Shown here one piece after another: positions 44,796-55,366 of a DNA stretch of 64,000 nt (position 1 is the stretch's first letter; the number at the start of each line of letters is the position of its first letter). Made by a program: the position numbers and the translations under genes. Under the pieces are notes generated by a model that saw nothing but the letters and a program-made list of their open reading frames with translations, was not told the DNA's origin and made no database searches. This stretch comes from Chryseobacterium joostei (GTDB lineage Bacteria > Bacteroidota > Bacteroidia > Flavobacteriales > Weeksellaceae), in the NCBI RefSeq assembly GCF_003815775.1, contig NZ_CP033926.1, positions 1,054,001 through 1,118,000 on the forward strand. The letters run 5' to 3'.

Positions 44796-45257
44796 TCATC
44801 TTATTGCTCCCGGTCTTCCAAGAATTCTTCGGAGATACCCCAGCTGCCCACCGTGATAAATCTCATGGAGACAGAGTGTTGAAATATCTTTAACATTTTC
44901 TTCCTTAAAACTTTCAAGGATGTTGAGTTTTTCCTCCAGCTTATCTTGTGATTGTTGGAGATATGATTTGAGTTCCTCAAAGTTGATAAACTCTGCTTTT
45001 CTGTCCCATGCAATTTCTCCTCTGTTGTAGCAGGAAAATTTTTCGCTGTCCCAAATTGATTCTTCCCCTAAAATATTCAATAAGCTGTTTCTGATGTAGA
45101 TCAAATGTCCCAGAATCCAGTTCATGCAATTGGCTTCATCATTAGGAAAAATCATTGATTCTTCATTGGTAATTCCCTCTGTATTTAAGGAAACTATTTT
45201 GAAGCTGCTGAATATATGATTTTTCACCAATTCTATCTCATTCGACTTTGTTTCCAT
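44796..45257 (-). CDS. DinB-family protein with intact metal site
   Basis: 153 residues. The ligands of the DinB/YfiT fold are present: His in NWILGHLIYIRNSLL and two His in HEIYHGGQLGYLRRILGRPG. Members with this site include metal-dependent hydrolases and thiol S-transferases (for example bacillithiol transferases in Firmicutes). The thiol used here, if any, is unknown. It follows a VOC gene by 30 bases. Confidence 0.87.
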   Translation of the reverse strand: METKSNEIELVKNHIFSSFKIVSLNTEGITNEESMIFPNDEANCMNWILGHLIYIRNSLLNILGEESIWDSEKFSCYNRGEIAWDRKAEFINFEELKSYLQQSQDKLEEKLNILESFKEENVKDISTLCLHEIYHGGQLGYLRRILGRPGAIR

Positions 45258-45287
45258 ATTTCTAATGTGAGGTGTATGATTGATGAA

Positions 45288-45698
45288 TTATTCTGTAGGG
45301 ATCTGAGAAGCATCTGCGTGCATCACTTCCCATTGATGGCCATCAATATCTGCAAAAGCACTTTGATACATCCATCCATGATCCATGGATTCACTATACT
45401 TTGAACCTCCGTTTTCAATGGCTGTCTTCACGATCTGATCCACTTCTGCACGGCTGTCTACTCCAATGGCAATAAGTACCTGCGTGGTGTCTCCTTTAGC
45501 ATAAGGCCTGTTGGTAAATGTTTGGAAAAACTCTTCTTTCAAAAACATGGTGTAGATATAATCTTCTTTCATTACTACACATATTGCTTTGTCATCTGAA
45601 AACTGCTCGTTAATGGAAAATCCCAGCTTCGTCCAGAACTCTTTGGTTTTTTGTACGTCTTTTATAGGTAAATTGACATAAATTTGATTGACTTTCAT
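45288..45698 (-). CDS. VOC-family glyoxalase-like protein
   Basis: 136 residues: VNQIYVNLPIKDVQKTKEFWTKLGFSIN opens a glyoxalase/extradiol-dioxygenase-type module and FADIDGHQWEVMHAD closes it. It is similar in layout to the lactoylglutathione-lyase-like proteins often encoded beside SRPBCC and DinB genes. Its substrate is unknown. Confidence 0.87.
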   Translation of the reverse strand: MKVNQIYVNLPIKDVQKTKEFWTKLGFSINEQFSDDKAICVVMKEDYIYTMFLKEEFFQTFTNRPYAKGDTTQVLIAIGVDSRAEVDQIVKTAIENGGSKYSESMDHGWMYQSAFADIDGHQWEVMHADASQIPTE

Positions 45699-45775
45699 TT
45701 TTGTAATTTTTGGTGTTAAACTTTAAACCAAAATTACCAAGGTGTAATGAAAATCTACTTGTCATAAGGCAAGAT

Positions 45776-46366
45776 TTAATTTTTCTTGGGATGTGAAACC
45801 AATTCTTTACGGATTCTGCTCAGGGAAGTGTCTGTTACTCCGAGATACGAAGCTATCTGCTTCAATGGAGCAAACTGTACTACTTTGGATTTCTGTTCCA
45901 ACAGATTGAGGTATCTTTTGGTAGCTGAAAGGGTAAACATTTCTACAGATCTTTGTTTATAAGCGAAGAGTTCCTTGGACATCCATGATCTCCCCCACTC
46001 CCTTAGATTGGGAATTTTATGAAATAGTTCCTGAAAAGTGTCGTAATCCAGCTTCCAGCATTCGCAATCTGTAATGCAGACAATATTTTCCTGAGACGGA
46101 ATTCTTTGAAACATTGATAAAACCTCAATAATCACTTCATTCTCTACAAAAAAGTGGGTGGTTACCTCATTTCCGTTGAAATCATTAACAAATGAGCGAG
46201 CTAATCCGCTATCCAGAATATAGTATTCATTGGCTGTTTTCCCTTCTTCTAGAATAAAGTCACCTTTTTGAAATGATGTCTTTTCATGTGCCTGAAATAT
46301 TTCCTCAAGCTCTTCCTGAAAGAAAAATGGGAAATCATAGCATATTTCTAAGGATTTATTGGTCAT
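45776..46366 (-). CDS. Crp/Fnr-family transcriptional regulator
   Basis: 196 residues. An N-terminal cyclic-nucleotide-binding beta-roll (FQKGDFILEEGKTANEYYILDSG) is followed by a dimerisation helix and a short DNA-binding region with LKQIASYLGVTDTSLSRIRKEL. It lacks the usual cAMP-binding residues and Fnr-type Cys, as common in the short Bacteroidota members. It lies 77 bases upstream of the VOC/DinB genes on the same strand and is the best candidate regulator of them. Confidence 0.87.
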   Translation of the reverse strand: MTNKSLEICYDFPFFFQEELEEIFQAHEKTSFQKGDFILEEGKTANEYYILDSGLARSFVNDFNGNEVTTHFFVENEVIIEVLSMFQRIPSQENIVCITDCECWKLDYDTFQELFHKIPNLREWGRSWMSKELFAYKQRSVEMFTLSATKRYLNLLEQKSKVVQFAPLKQIASYLGVTDTSLSRIRKELVSHPKKN

Positions 46367-46595
46367 CAGGTCAATTTTTTTAAGACTTTAAAAATAGAAT
46401 TTTTAATTGAAATGGAGAAAATAAATATTAAACAAAATAATTTACCTCCTATTTTAAATCACATACTATGCTGAAAATAAAATATTTTAATCAATTCAAA
46501 TAATTAAACAGATGTTTTATTTTGGTGAAAGCATCATAATAGTAAGGACGGAAATTTATCTCTCTATTTTTGTCTTTATTGGAAATTTATTCTAT
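46367..46595. other. AT-rich gap between Crp-like gene and DUF763 gene
   Basis: About 230 bases with no ORF. I see no strong hairpin or promoter match in it. Confidence 0.4.
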
Positions 46596-47807
46596 CTAAA
46601 ACAGGGATAGCTGAATACCATTAGAAGAATCAGGTTTCTTAGCATCTCCAAATACTGTTTTACCACCAAAGCGCCATGAATTATGTCTTTCGTCTTCAAT
46701 AACTTCCTGAATATCGAAATCCGGGGTAAAGTCTTTTTCGGCAGTGGCTATTATTTGATGAAGCTTATTTAATGTATTCAATTTGTCAGAGTTTCCGAGT
46801 TTGGACTTTTCTATTCCTCTTCTGAGAATACCGATACTTTCATCGTAGGTATTAATCGGAACCGGAAAAGGATGATCGTCCTTACCTCCGTGGGCAAAGG
46901 AAAACCTTGCAGGATCAGCAAATCTTGCGGGAGCACCGTGAATTACTTCACTTACTAAGGCCAAAGACTGCATTGTTCTGGGGCCTACTCCTTCCAACAT
47001 CAACAAATCCTCAAAATTCTGTGGCTGTTGCTCTCGGGTAACATATAAAAGTGCTCCCAGACGTTTAAGATCAACATCTGAAGCCCGAACATCATGATGA
47101 GCAGGAAGAATCAGCCTCGAAAAATCCTTCATTACATCTACAGAGTCTGTGTGGGAAATATCCAGAATTCCTTTTCGATTTTCAGAGGCTTCTGAATCGG
47201 TAAGATTTAAAATATGTCCTCTTGAAATACCACTGATCCCTGTGTGTGGCTCTTCCACGAAGGAAGTTATGTTTTCAGAATGCCAATGATAACGTCTTGC
47301 AGTTCCGTCAGATTCATGCATTCCCTGTTGAATAACACTCCAGTTTCCATTGTCTGACAGGACAAAATTATGTAGGTACAATTGATAGCCATCCTGAATA
47401 GCTGTATTATCTACCTTGGCTGAAAGTTTACTGGCTCTTACCAATGCGGTCCCATTGAGACCTGTCTTTTCGGCAATCTGAATGAGTTCCGATGGGGTTT
47501 CTCTGGAGAATTTCCCTTTCCCTCCACAAATATAAAGCCCCAGTGATTGGGAATTGGGATTAATGGACCGTTTCAAGGCTCCCATAACAGAAGTGGTAAT
47601 TCCCGAGGAATGCCAATCCATTCCCATTACTGCTCCAAAACTCTGAAACCAAAACGGGTCTGCCAACCTGCGTAGGACCTCATCTTTACCGTAATCCATA
47701 AGAATTACTTCAATAATAGAAAGTCCCAGAACAGACATACGCTCATACAGCCACGGTGGTACTTTACCGTAGTGAAGAGGCAGATCTGCTGTTCCTGAAC
47801 GTTTCAT
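46596..47807 (-). CDS. DUF763 domain protein
   Basis: 403 residues that match DUF763 along most of their length: the opening KRSGTADLPLHYGKVPPWL, GMDWHSSGITTSVMGALKR, GLYICGGKGK, HHDVR and the helix-hairpin-helix-like LLMLEGVGPRTMQSLALVSEVIHG. DUF763 occurs across archaea and bacteria; it is of unknown function, and the HhH element and its conserved His/Asp suggest nucleic-acid processing. Its isolated position within a small-molecule cluster is odd. Confidence 0.88.
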   Translation of the reverse strand: MKRSGTADLPLHYGKVPPWLYERMSVLGLSIIEVILMDYGKDEVLRRLADPFWFQSFGAVMGMDWHSSGITTSVMGALKRSINPNSQSLGLYICGGKGKFSRETPSELIQIAEKTGLNGTALVRASKLSAKVDNTAIQDGYQLYLHNFVLSDNGNWSVIQQGMHESDGTARRYHWHSENITSFVEEPHTGISGISRGHILNLTDSEASENRKGILDISHTDSVDVMKDFSRLILPAHHDVRASDVDLKRLGALLYVTREQQPQNFEDLLMLEGVGPRTMQSLALVSEVIHGAPARFADPARFSFAHGGKDDHPFPVPINTYDESIGILRRGIEKSKLGNSDKLNTLNKLHQIIATAEKDFTPDFDIQEVIEDERHNSWRFGGKTVFGDAKKPDSSNGIQLSLF

Positions 47808-47942
47808 TTTTCAATTTTGGGAAAACAAAGTTAGGCTTAATATTTCAAATTCATCATGAATTCAGCCAAGTATAAATCAGTAAAAAAAGATAAACAACTA
47901 CTTTTATAATCCCAATGAGTTTTTAGAACATCTGCTTTCAGA

Positions 47943-48347
47943 TCAATGGTTTGAGTGAAGATTTAAGGCTCCGTGCTTCTTTTCATCAAATTTTTCATTG
48001 AAAATAATTTTATTTCCAAAAGGATCATTTACAGTGAAAGAGACTGCATCATAAAAGGTTTTCTCAAGCCCGGGACGATTGTATTTATAATTTTTATCGA
48101 TGAGTTCTTTGTGATATTCCACAACGCCTTCTCCCCAGATGAAGATACTGCTTCCTGGGCTAGCATCGCCATGATGTTCACTCAAGTGAAAAACCATGTT
48201 CTCTTTTTTCACCTCAATGTAAACGGGAAAATTTTCTTCAAACCGGTGTTCCCAGATAATTTCAAACCCGAGCCAGTCAATATAAAATTCAAGTGTTTTC
48301 TGGTAGTCAAAAATTCTAAGTACAGGAATAATCTGCTCTGCCTTCAT
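47943..48347 (-). CDS. VOC glyoxalase/bleomycin-resistance-like protein
   Basis: 134 residues: VLRIFDYQKTLEFYIDWLGFEIIWEHRF at the start, MVFHLSEHHGDASPGSSIFIW in the middle and FTVNDPFGNKIIFNEKF at the end. This pattern fits the bleomycin-resistance protein branch of the VOC fold, which usually sequesters drugs as dimers rather than cutting them. A drug specificity cannot be read. It follows the next VOC gene by 13 bases, so the two are cotranscribed. Confidence 0.87.
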   Translation of the reverse strand: MKAEQIIPVLRIFDYQKTLEFYIDWLGFEIIWEHRFEENFPVYIEVKKENMVFHLSEHHGDASPGSSIFIWGEGVVEYHKELIDKNYKYNRPGLEKTFYDAVSFTVNDPFGNKIIFNEKFDEKKHGALNLHSNH

Positions 48348-48360
48348 AGGATACTGGATT

Positions 48361-48708
48361 TTATTGGTGAGAAAGAATATTAATTAATTTTCCAAATGGA
48401 TCTTTTACAAAAAACCTGCGAACTCCCCAGTCTTCATTAGTGATTTCGTAAGTAATCTCAAAGCCTGCCAACTTCATTTTATCATACATTTCATCTACAT
48501 TATCTACTTCTATGGACAGGTCGGGAACTTCGGTATCGTTTCCTCCCTGCTCAGCAAAACTGATTTGAATTTTAGCTTCTTCATTATTACCCAATGTTTT
48601 GATCCAGCCATGATTCATCAAAACATCCAGTTCCAGAATATCCTGATAAAATTGATTAGCCATGGAAAGATCATCCGTTTTAATATTGGCTACGATTCTT
48701 TTTACCAT
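48361..48708 (-). CDS. VOC glyoxalase-like protein
   Basis: 115 residues: IVANIKTDDLSMANQFYQDILELDVLMNHGW and RFFVKDPFGKLINILSHQ mark a single-module VOC fold. It is shorter than its neighbours. It is followed within 13 bases by the gene at 47943-48347 and preceded by a strong hairpin at 48734. Confidence 0.87.
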   Translation of the reverse strand: MVKRIVANIKTDDLSMANQFYQDILELDVLMNHGWIKTLGNNEEAKIQISFAEQGGNDTEVPDLSIEVDNVDEMYDKMKLAGFEITYEITNEDWGVRRFFVKDPFGKLINILSHQ

Positions 48709-48733
48709 TTTGCACTCGTTTTTCCATTAAAAA

Positions 48734-48769
48734 AGGTCTTGTGAAATTACGTAAAATTTCACAAGACCT
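48734..48769 (-). terminator. Long-stem hairpin after hydrolase gene
   Basis: AGGTCTTGTGAAATT (48734-48748) pairs perfectly with AATTTCACAAGACCT (48755-48769) around ACGTAA. On the minus strand TTTTTAATGG follows. It lies 26 bases past the hydrolase stop. Confidence 0.7.
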
Positions 48770-48795
48770 AATAAATTATTGTGTTGTATATCTTA

Positions 48796-49485
48796 TTAAA
48801 TTGAAGCAGCAGCTTCTAAAATCAACTGAGTAACTTCTTCAGGATGTGATGCCAATGAAGCATGTCCTGCATCTAAAGAAATTATTTTCTTAGGCTCAAG
48901 ACGTTCTGCCATTTCTTTTTCTGTTTCTGCAGGAATCATACGGTCCTGCAATGATATCTGATACCAACTTGGGCGTATTTTCCATGCCGGTTCACCCGCT
49001 ACATCTCCAAAGCACTGCCCATGAATCGGTTTTTGTGATAATGACATCACCAAGGCTTTTTCATCATCCAGATCCTGACAGAAAGCGGATTTAAACTCAT
49101 CATATTTGATCCATAAAAATCCTTTGTCATCAGGGTAAATACTTGCCCCACCCGGAGATTCTCTTCTTCCTAAAAGGGATCCTAAACTATCTCCTGCATC
49201 AGGTGCAAAAGCGGCAATATAAACTAGGCCTGCTACTTTATCATGATGTCCAGCTCCTGAAATTACAGCTCCGCCATAAGAGTGTCCTACCAAAAGTACT
49301 TTCCTATCCTGAGCATCGATAAGGTCCTTTGTTTTATCAATGTCGTTCTGTAGGGAAGTTAAAGGGTTCTGAACACTTCTTACTTTATAGCCTGCCTTTA
49401 CAAGTGACGGGATAACATACTGCCAATGAGAGCCATCTCCCCAAGCTCCGTGTACCAAAATAATGGTTAAATCTTTTTGTTCCAT
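48796..49485 (-). CDS. Alpha/beta hydrolase
   Basis: 229 residues. The oxyanion loop is VHGAWGDGSHW, the nucleophile Ser is in VGHSYGGAVISGAG, and the catalytic His is in DAGHASLASHPEE. This is the short, cap-poor hydrolase type common near stress genes (esterase or haloperoxidase-like). No substrate can be stated. It lies just downstream of the broken Crp-like gene, which may have controlled it. Confidence 0.88.
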   Translation of the reverse strand: MEQKDLTIILVHGAWGDGSHWQYVIPSLVKAGYKVRSVQNPLTSLQNDIDKTKDLIDAQDRKVLLVGHSYGGAVISGAGHHDKVAGLVYIAAFAPDAGDSLGSLLGRRESPGGASIYPDDKGFLWIKYDEFKSAFCQDLDDEKALVMSLSQKPIHGQCFGDVAGEPAWKIRPSWYQISLQDRMIPAETEKEMAERLEPKKIISLDAGHASLASHPEEVTQLILEAAASI

Positions 49486-49547
49486 AATGATTAAAATTTG
49501 ATAATAGTAAAACTACGACCTAAAATTTCATCTGACGTTAACTTAAG

Positions 49548-50122
49548 TTAATTTATAATTCTGCCACGAATCCGGCTAAGAGATTGTTCTGTAACTCCTA
49601 GATAACTTGCAATATGTTTTTGTGCTATTTTCTGGAAAAGAAGAGGTTGCTGTTTTAAGAGATTTAAGTATCTGTTTTCTGGAGACAGGCATAATAAATC
49701 ATCAATCCTTTTTTTGGCGTCCAAATAAATCTTTTCACTCATTACCCTTCCAAATTTTTGCCAGTATGCTTCTTTCTGATATAATCCCTGGAGATGATCT
49801 TTACTCAGCAGCAGAATTTCACAATCTTCCAAAGCCTGAATATTCATATTGGAGACTGTATCACAAAGAATACTTTCGTAATCAGTGAAAAATTCATTTT
49901 CAAAATAAAACCCAAAGTTGATTTCCCTGCCCTGATCATTAATATAAAAGCTTCTGATGGTTCCTTTCTTAATAAACCCCAGATACCTGCATTTATCCCC
50001 TTGTTTCAAGAAAAAATCTGATTTTAAAAGCTAGTATCTTTAAGTAGTGCATAAAATTCATCGAAATGCTCCTGATCTACCTGAAATAGGTCTCCGTATT
50101 TTGTGTAGTGGTCTGACATCAT
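49548..50122 (-). pseudogene. Frameshifted Crp/Fnr-family regulator
   Basis: The intact frame from a TTG at 50009 gives 153 residues with a beta-roll fragment and a C-terminal helix-turn-helix AQKHIASYLGVTEQSLSRIRGRI. Upstream in another frame, from the double ATG at 50122/50119, about 32 residues (MSDHYTKYGDLFQVDQEHF, ending KDTSF) supply the missing N-terminus. Adding one base to the T-run in AGCTTTTAAAA would join them (TSF-L-KSDFFLKQGDK). So one base appears to be missing: a real inactivation or a sequencing error. The intact gene would be about 190 residues, like the regulator at 45776. Confidence 0.6.
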
Positions 50123-50143
50123 TTATGGTGTATTTTAGATTCA

Positions 50144-50179
50144 AAAAAGCCTTGCAAAAGTTCATTCACAAGGCTTTTT
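50144..50179 (-). terminator. Terminator of thiol peroxidase gene
   Basis: On the minus strand AAAAAGCCTTG pairs with CAAGGCTTTTT (50144-50154 and 50169-50179), followed by T. It lies 16 bases past the tpx stop. Confidence 0.8.
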
Positions 50180-50194
50180 ATAAGATTATTTCTA

Positions 50195-50698
50195 TTATTG
50201 ATTCAAGGCTGTAAGCGCTGCATCATAATTAGGTTCGTTTGCTATTTCTGAAACCTGCTCTGTGTAAATTACTTTATTGTTTTCGTCTGTAACAATCACC
50301 GCACGGCTTAGTAAGCCTTTCAAAGGAGAATCTGTAATTGTTACTTCATAATCATCACCAAAGCTGCTTCTGAAGTCAGAAAGAGTCTCTACATTATTCA
50401 ACCCCTCCGCTGCACAGAATCTTCCTAATGCAAAAGGAAGGTCCTTGGAAACATTAATTACCACTGTATTATCCAGTTTTGAAGCTTCTTCATTGAATTT
50501 TCTGCTGGAAGCGGCACAAGTTGGAGTATCGATACTTGGGAAAATATTGAATACTTTTTTCTTTCCTTCAAAAGTTTCAAGAGTCTTTACATTTAACCCG
50601 GAATCTACTAGGGCAAAATCCTTAACTTTTGTTCCTACTGATGGTAATGCTCCTATTGTGTGTACTTCGTTTCCTTTTAAAGTGATTGTCGTTGACAT
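50195..50698 (-). CDS. tpx: Thiol peroxidase (Tpx, atypical 2-Cys peroxiredoxin)
   Basis: 167 residues, the usual Tpx length. The peroxidatic Cys61 is in FPSIDTPTCAASSRKF, and the resolving Cys95 in LGRFCAAEGL, the 34-residue spacing of Tpx. It reduces hydrogen peroxide and alkyl hydroperoxides with thioredoxin in the cytoplasm. Two perfect -7 boxes lie upstream, so it is transcribed alone. Confidence 0.93.
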   Translation of the reverse strand: MSTTITLKGNEVHTIGALPSVGTKVKDFALVDSGLNVKTLETFEGKKKVFNIFPSIDTPTCAASSRKFNEEASKLDNTVVINVSKDLPFALGRFCAAEGLNNVETLSDFRSSFGDDYEVTITDSPLKGLLSRAVIVTDENNKVIYTEQVSEIANEPNYDAALTALNQ

Positions 50699-50720
50699 AA
50701 TATTTATTTTTTTAGTTTTT

Positions 50721-50738
50721 CAAATTTAATCAAAAATA
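50721..50738 (-). promoter_or_regulatory. Two -7 boxes before tpx
   Basis: On the minus strand TAAATTTG (50721-50728) and TATTTTTG (50731-50738) both match TAnnTTTG perfectly. No TTG at -33 is evident for either. Confidence 0.4.
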
Positions 50739-50824
50739 GATTTTTTTTCTGTGTAATTAAGGTTAAATTAATCTTAAAGTGAAAAATCTAGGCATAGTAT
50801 TCATCCCAAAATTTAAATTTTAAC

Positions 50825-50832
50825 TAAATTTG
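50825..50832 (+). promoter_or_regulatory. -7 box before isocitrate dehydrogenase
   Basis: TAAATTTG matches TAnnTTTG perfectly, 36 bases before the start. No clear TTG is found at -33. Confidence 0.45.
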
Positions 50833-50835
50833 TAG

Positions 50836-53088
<2,253 letters not shown>

Positions 53089-53110
53089 TTGCTGACACTG
53101 ATATAAATGA

Positions 53111-53137
53111 AAAGCTCCTTTTTTAAGGAGCTTTTTT
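53111..53137 (+). terminator. Terminator of icd
   Basis: AAAGCTCCTT (53111-53120) pairs with AAGGAGCTTT (53125-53134) around TTTT, followed by TTT. It lies 23 bases past the stop. Confidence 0.85.
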
Positions 53138-53194
53138 ATTTTAAAAATGAAAGAAGTGAACCATCCTTAAAGTCTTTGATTTGTTCGCTGTCAC

Positions 53195-54187
53195 CTAATT
53201 CATGAAACTCTCCGGAATCCATTCAAATGCATTTCCTTTCTTCTTCGTAAATCCTAATCCCGGCCATGGTAAATGACAGGCAAAAGCTCTCGTTTTGGTA
53301 TCTGCCAATTGTAGGAGAAGCTTTTTTCTTGAAGCCGTAGCAATATCCAGATCTGTATCACCAGAAAACCCCCATTCAGGATGAGGAAAAAGAATAACAT
53401 CAGAATGAATGAGATCTGCAATATATATGAGTTTTTCATTTCCTGAAGATATGGTAGTAACCGTTAAACCGGGAGTATGGCCCGGAGCCAGCTGAAAACT
53501 AAAATAATCATACAACGGATTGTCTAAATCATAAAACTTCAATTTGGGCTTAATGGTTTTTAATATATTCTGGAGTGCCGAAATAATCTGACTAAGCAAT
53601 TCAGGTTTAGATTTCAATGCACTATTGTTAAAATCTTTAATGGAAGCCTGCATCCAGAAATCATATTCAGTTTTTGAAATAAAAATATTAGCATTCGGGA
53701 AAACAAGAGCATTTTGTTTATCTATTACCCCTCCAATATGATCAGGATGCGCATGAGAAATGAAAACATCAGTAATATCTTTTGCTGCAAATCCTGCCTT
53801 TTGGAGGCTTTTCAACAAAAACCCAGATCTTTCATCAGCAAAAATTCCCATTCCTGAATCCATTAAAATCAGTCTATTCTTTGTTTTAATCAGTAAAAAA
53901 TTCAGAGCCATATCAATATAATCTTCCGGCCTAAAATTATCTTTAAGAATGGTTTTCAATTCTGAAACGTTACCTCGTGGAGCAAATGAATTTACATCTG
54001 TTTCATGAATATATCCGCCTGTAAGAATAAACAATTCCAACTCTCCCAATTTTATTTTTTTAAAACCGGATAAATCATCTTCAGGTTTTTCCGGACTTGT
54101 TTTTGTCTCTGCAAAAACATTAGAAAAGGGAACAAAACTTAATGCTCCCACCAGTAATCCGTTTTTTAATAAGTCTCTTCTGTTCAT
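53195..54187 (-). CDS. Tat-exported MBL-fold metallo-hydrolase
   Basis: 330 residues. The N-terminus NRRDLLKNGLLVGALSF is a twin-arginine signal, so the enzyme is probably folded before export to the periplasm. The metallo-beta-lactamase motif HAHPDH gives ligands His145, His147, Asp149 and His150; further ligands are likely in APGHTPGL and ADLIHSD. It may act as a lactonase or esterase. It lies downstream of an aldo/keto reductase and an AraC regulator on the same strand, with an 82-base gap. Confidence 0.87.
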   Translation of the reverse strand: MNRRDLLKNGLLVGALSFVPFSNVFAETKTSPEKPEDDLSGFKKIKLGELELFILTGGYIHETDVNSFAPRGNVSELKTILKDNFRPEDYIDMALNFLLIKTKNRLILMDSGMGIFADERSGFLLKSLQKAGFAAKDITDVFISHAHPDHIGGVIDKQNALVFPNANIFISKTEYDFWMQASIKDFNNSALKSKPELLSQIISALQNILKTIKPKLKFYDLDNPLYDYFSFQLAPGHTPGLTVTTISSGNEKLIYIADLIHSDVILFPHPEWGFSGDTDLDIATASRKKLLLQLADTKTRAFACHLPWPGLGFTKKKGNAFEWIPESFMN

Positions 54188-54269
54188 ATTGTAATGTGGT
54201 GTTTTTAATTTTTATATCTAACAAAAAACTGAGCTTCTGTAATTCAGAAACCCAGTTAATGTATAGTCT

Positions 54270-55271
54270 TTAGTTGTTTACTAACTTCATAGAGCCCTCA
54301 CTGTATCTTTCTCCTACATTCGGATATTTTTTCAGAATGGCATCAATGGTGTCCAGATCGGACTGGGAAAGATCAATATTAACGGCTGCAATATTTTCTT
54401 CCAGATACTTGATTCGTTTGGTTCCCGGAATCGGAATAATATCATTTCCCTGATTCAGTACCCAAGCCAATGCTAATTGAGTTCCCTTCACTCCCTTGGA
54501 AGCTGCAAACTCATTAATCTCATGAGCCAGTTTAGTATTATTTTCCAGATATTCCTGCTGATAACGAGGTAATGATTTTCTAAAATCATCATCTCCAAGG
54601 TTTTGTACTTCACTGATATTGGCAAAAAGACCTCTCGCCAGTGGTGAATACGGAACCAAGGAGATTCCTAATTCTCTGATGGTTGGAAGTATTTCACTTT
54701 CAACATCCTTGGTAAGGATGGAATATTCTGATTGTAAAGCAGTAATTGGGTGAATTTTATTGGCTTTTCTTATTGATTCTGCTGAAGCTTCAGATAGACC
54801 GATATATTTTACTTTTCCTGCTTTTACCAATTCAGCCATCGCCCCTACAGTCTCTTCTACAGGTATATTTGGATCAACCCTGTGGGCATAATACAAGTCT
54901 ATGGTATCTATTTTTAACCTTTGAAGACTTAAATCTACTGCTTGTTTAATCCACTCCGGCGAACCGTCGAAATAGGTGCCCGGAGCACCACTATGACTGG
55001 CTTTTCCATCTTTAAACCTGAACCCGAATTTAGTGGCAATAAAAATCTTATCTCTGTTGGGAACTAAAACCTTGGAGATCAGCTTTTCGTTTTCTCCATT
55101 GGCATACATATCTGCAGTATCCCAAAAGTTAACTCCTAGATCTAATGCTCTATGTAAAGTATTGATACTTTCCTGTTCATCTGCATGGCCGTAAGCAAAG
55201 CTCATTCCCATACAACCTAATCCAATAGCAGAAAGCTGCTCTTCTGTGTTTCCTAATTTTCTAAATTTCAT
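54270..55271 (-). CDS. Aldo/keto reductase
   Basis: 333 residues from the ATG at 55271; the frame runs upstream to 55319, but the extra 16 residues (CKIKIK region) do not fit the family and lie in the promoter. The tetrad is visible: Asp and Tyr in FWDTADMYANGENE, Lys in IFIATKFGF and His in YYAHRVDPN. NADPH-binding residues lie near IPIPGTKRIKYLEEN. It reduces aldehydes or ketones in the cytoplasm. The AraC-type gene upstream shares a 17-base element with this promoter region, so it is the likely activator. Confidence 0.92.
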   Translation of the reverse strand: MKFRKLGNTEEQLSAIGLGCMGMSFAYGHADEQESINTLHRALDLGVNFWDTADMYANGENEKLISKVLVPNRDKIFIATKFGFRFKDGKASHSGAPGTYFDGSPEWIKQAVDLSLQRLKIDTIDLYYAHRVDPNIPVEETVGAMAELVKAGKVKYIGLSEASAESIRKANKIHPITALQSEYSILTKDVESEILPTIRELGISLVPYSPLARGLFANISEVQNLGDDDFRKSLPRYQQEYLENNTKLAHEINEFAASKGVKGTQLALAWVLNQGNDIIPIPGTKRIKYLEENIAAVNIDLSQSDLDTIDAILKKYPNVGERYSEGSMKLVNN

Positions 55272-55298
55272 GATGGTTTTGATTTTAATTTTACAAGA

Positions 55299-55306
55299 CA
55301 AAATTA
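55299..55306 (-). promoter_or_regulatory. -7 box of aldo/keto reductase gene
   Basis: TAATTTTG on the minus strand matches TAnnTTTG perfectly, 27 bases before the start at 55271. Confidence 0.45.
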
Positions 55307-55334
55307 GAGTATGTGGCACCCATCTCTGGTATAG

Positions 55335-55366
55335 AATTCAAACTAAGAATTATAAAATTCAAACAA
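55335..55366 (-). promoter_or_regulatory. Tandem operator candidate for AraC regulator, at reductase promoter
   Basis: On the plus strand TTATAAAATTCAAACAA (55350-55366) is identical to 56274-56290. A second, partial copy (TATAGAATTCAAAC) lies 21 bases away at 55331-55344, in the same orientation. Two direct sites a two-turn distance apart are typical of AraC-family operators. The first copy overlaps the regulator's stop codon region, next to the reductase promoter. Confidence 0.5.
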
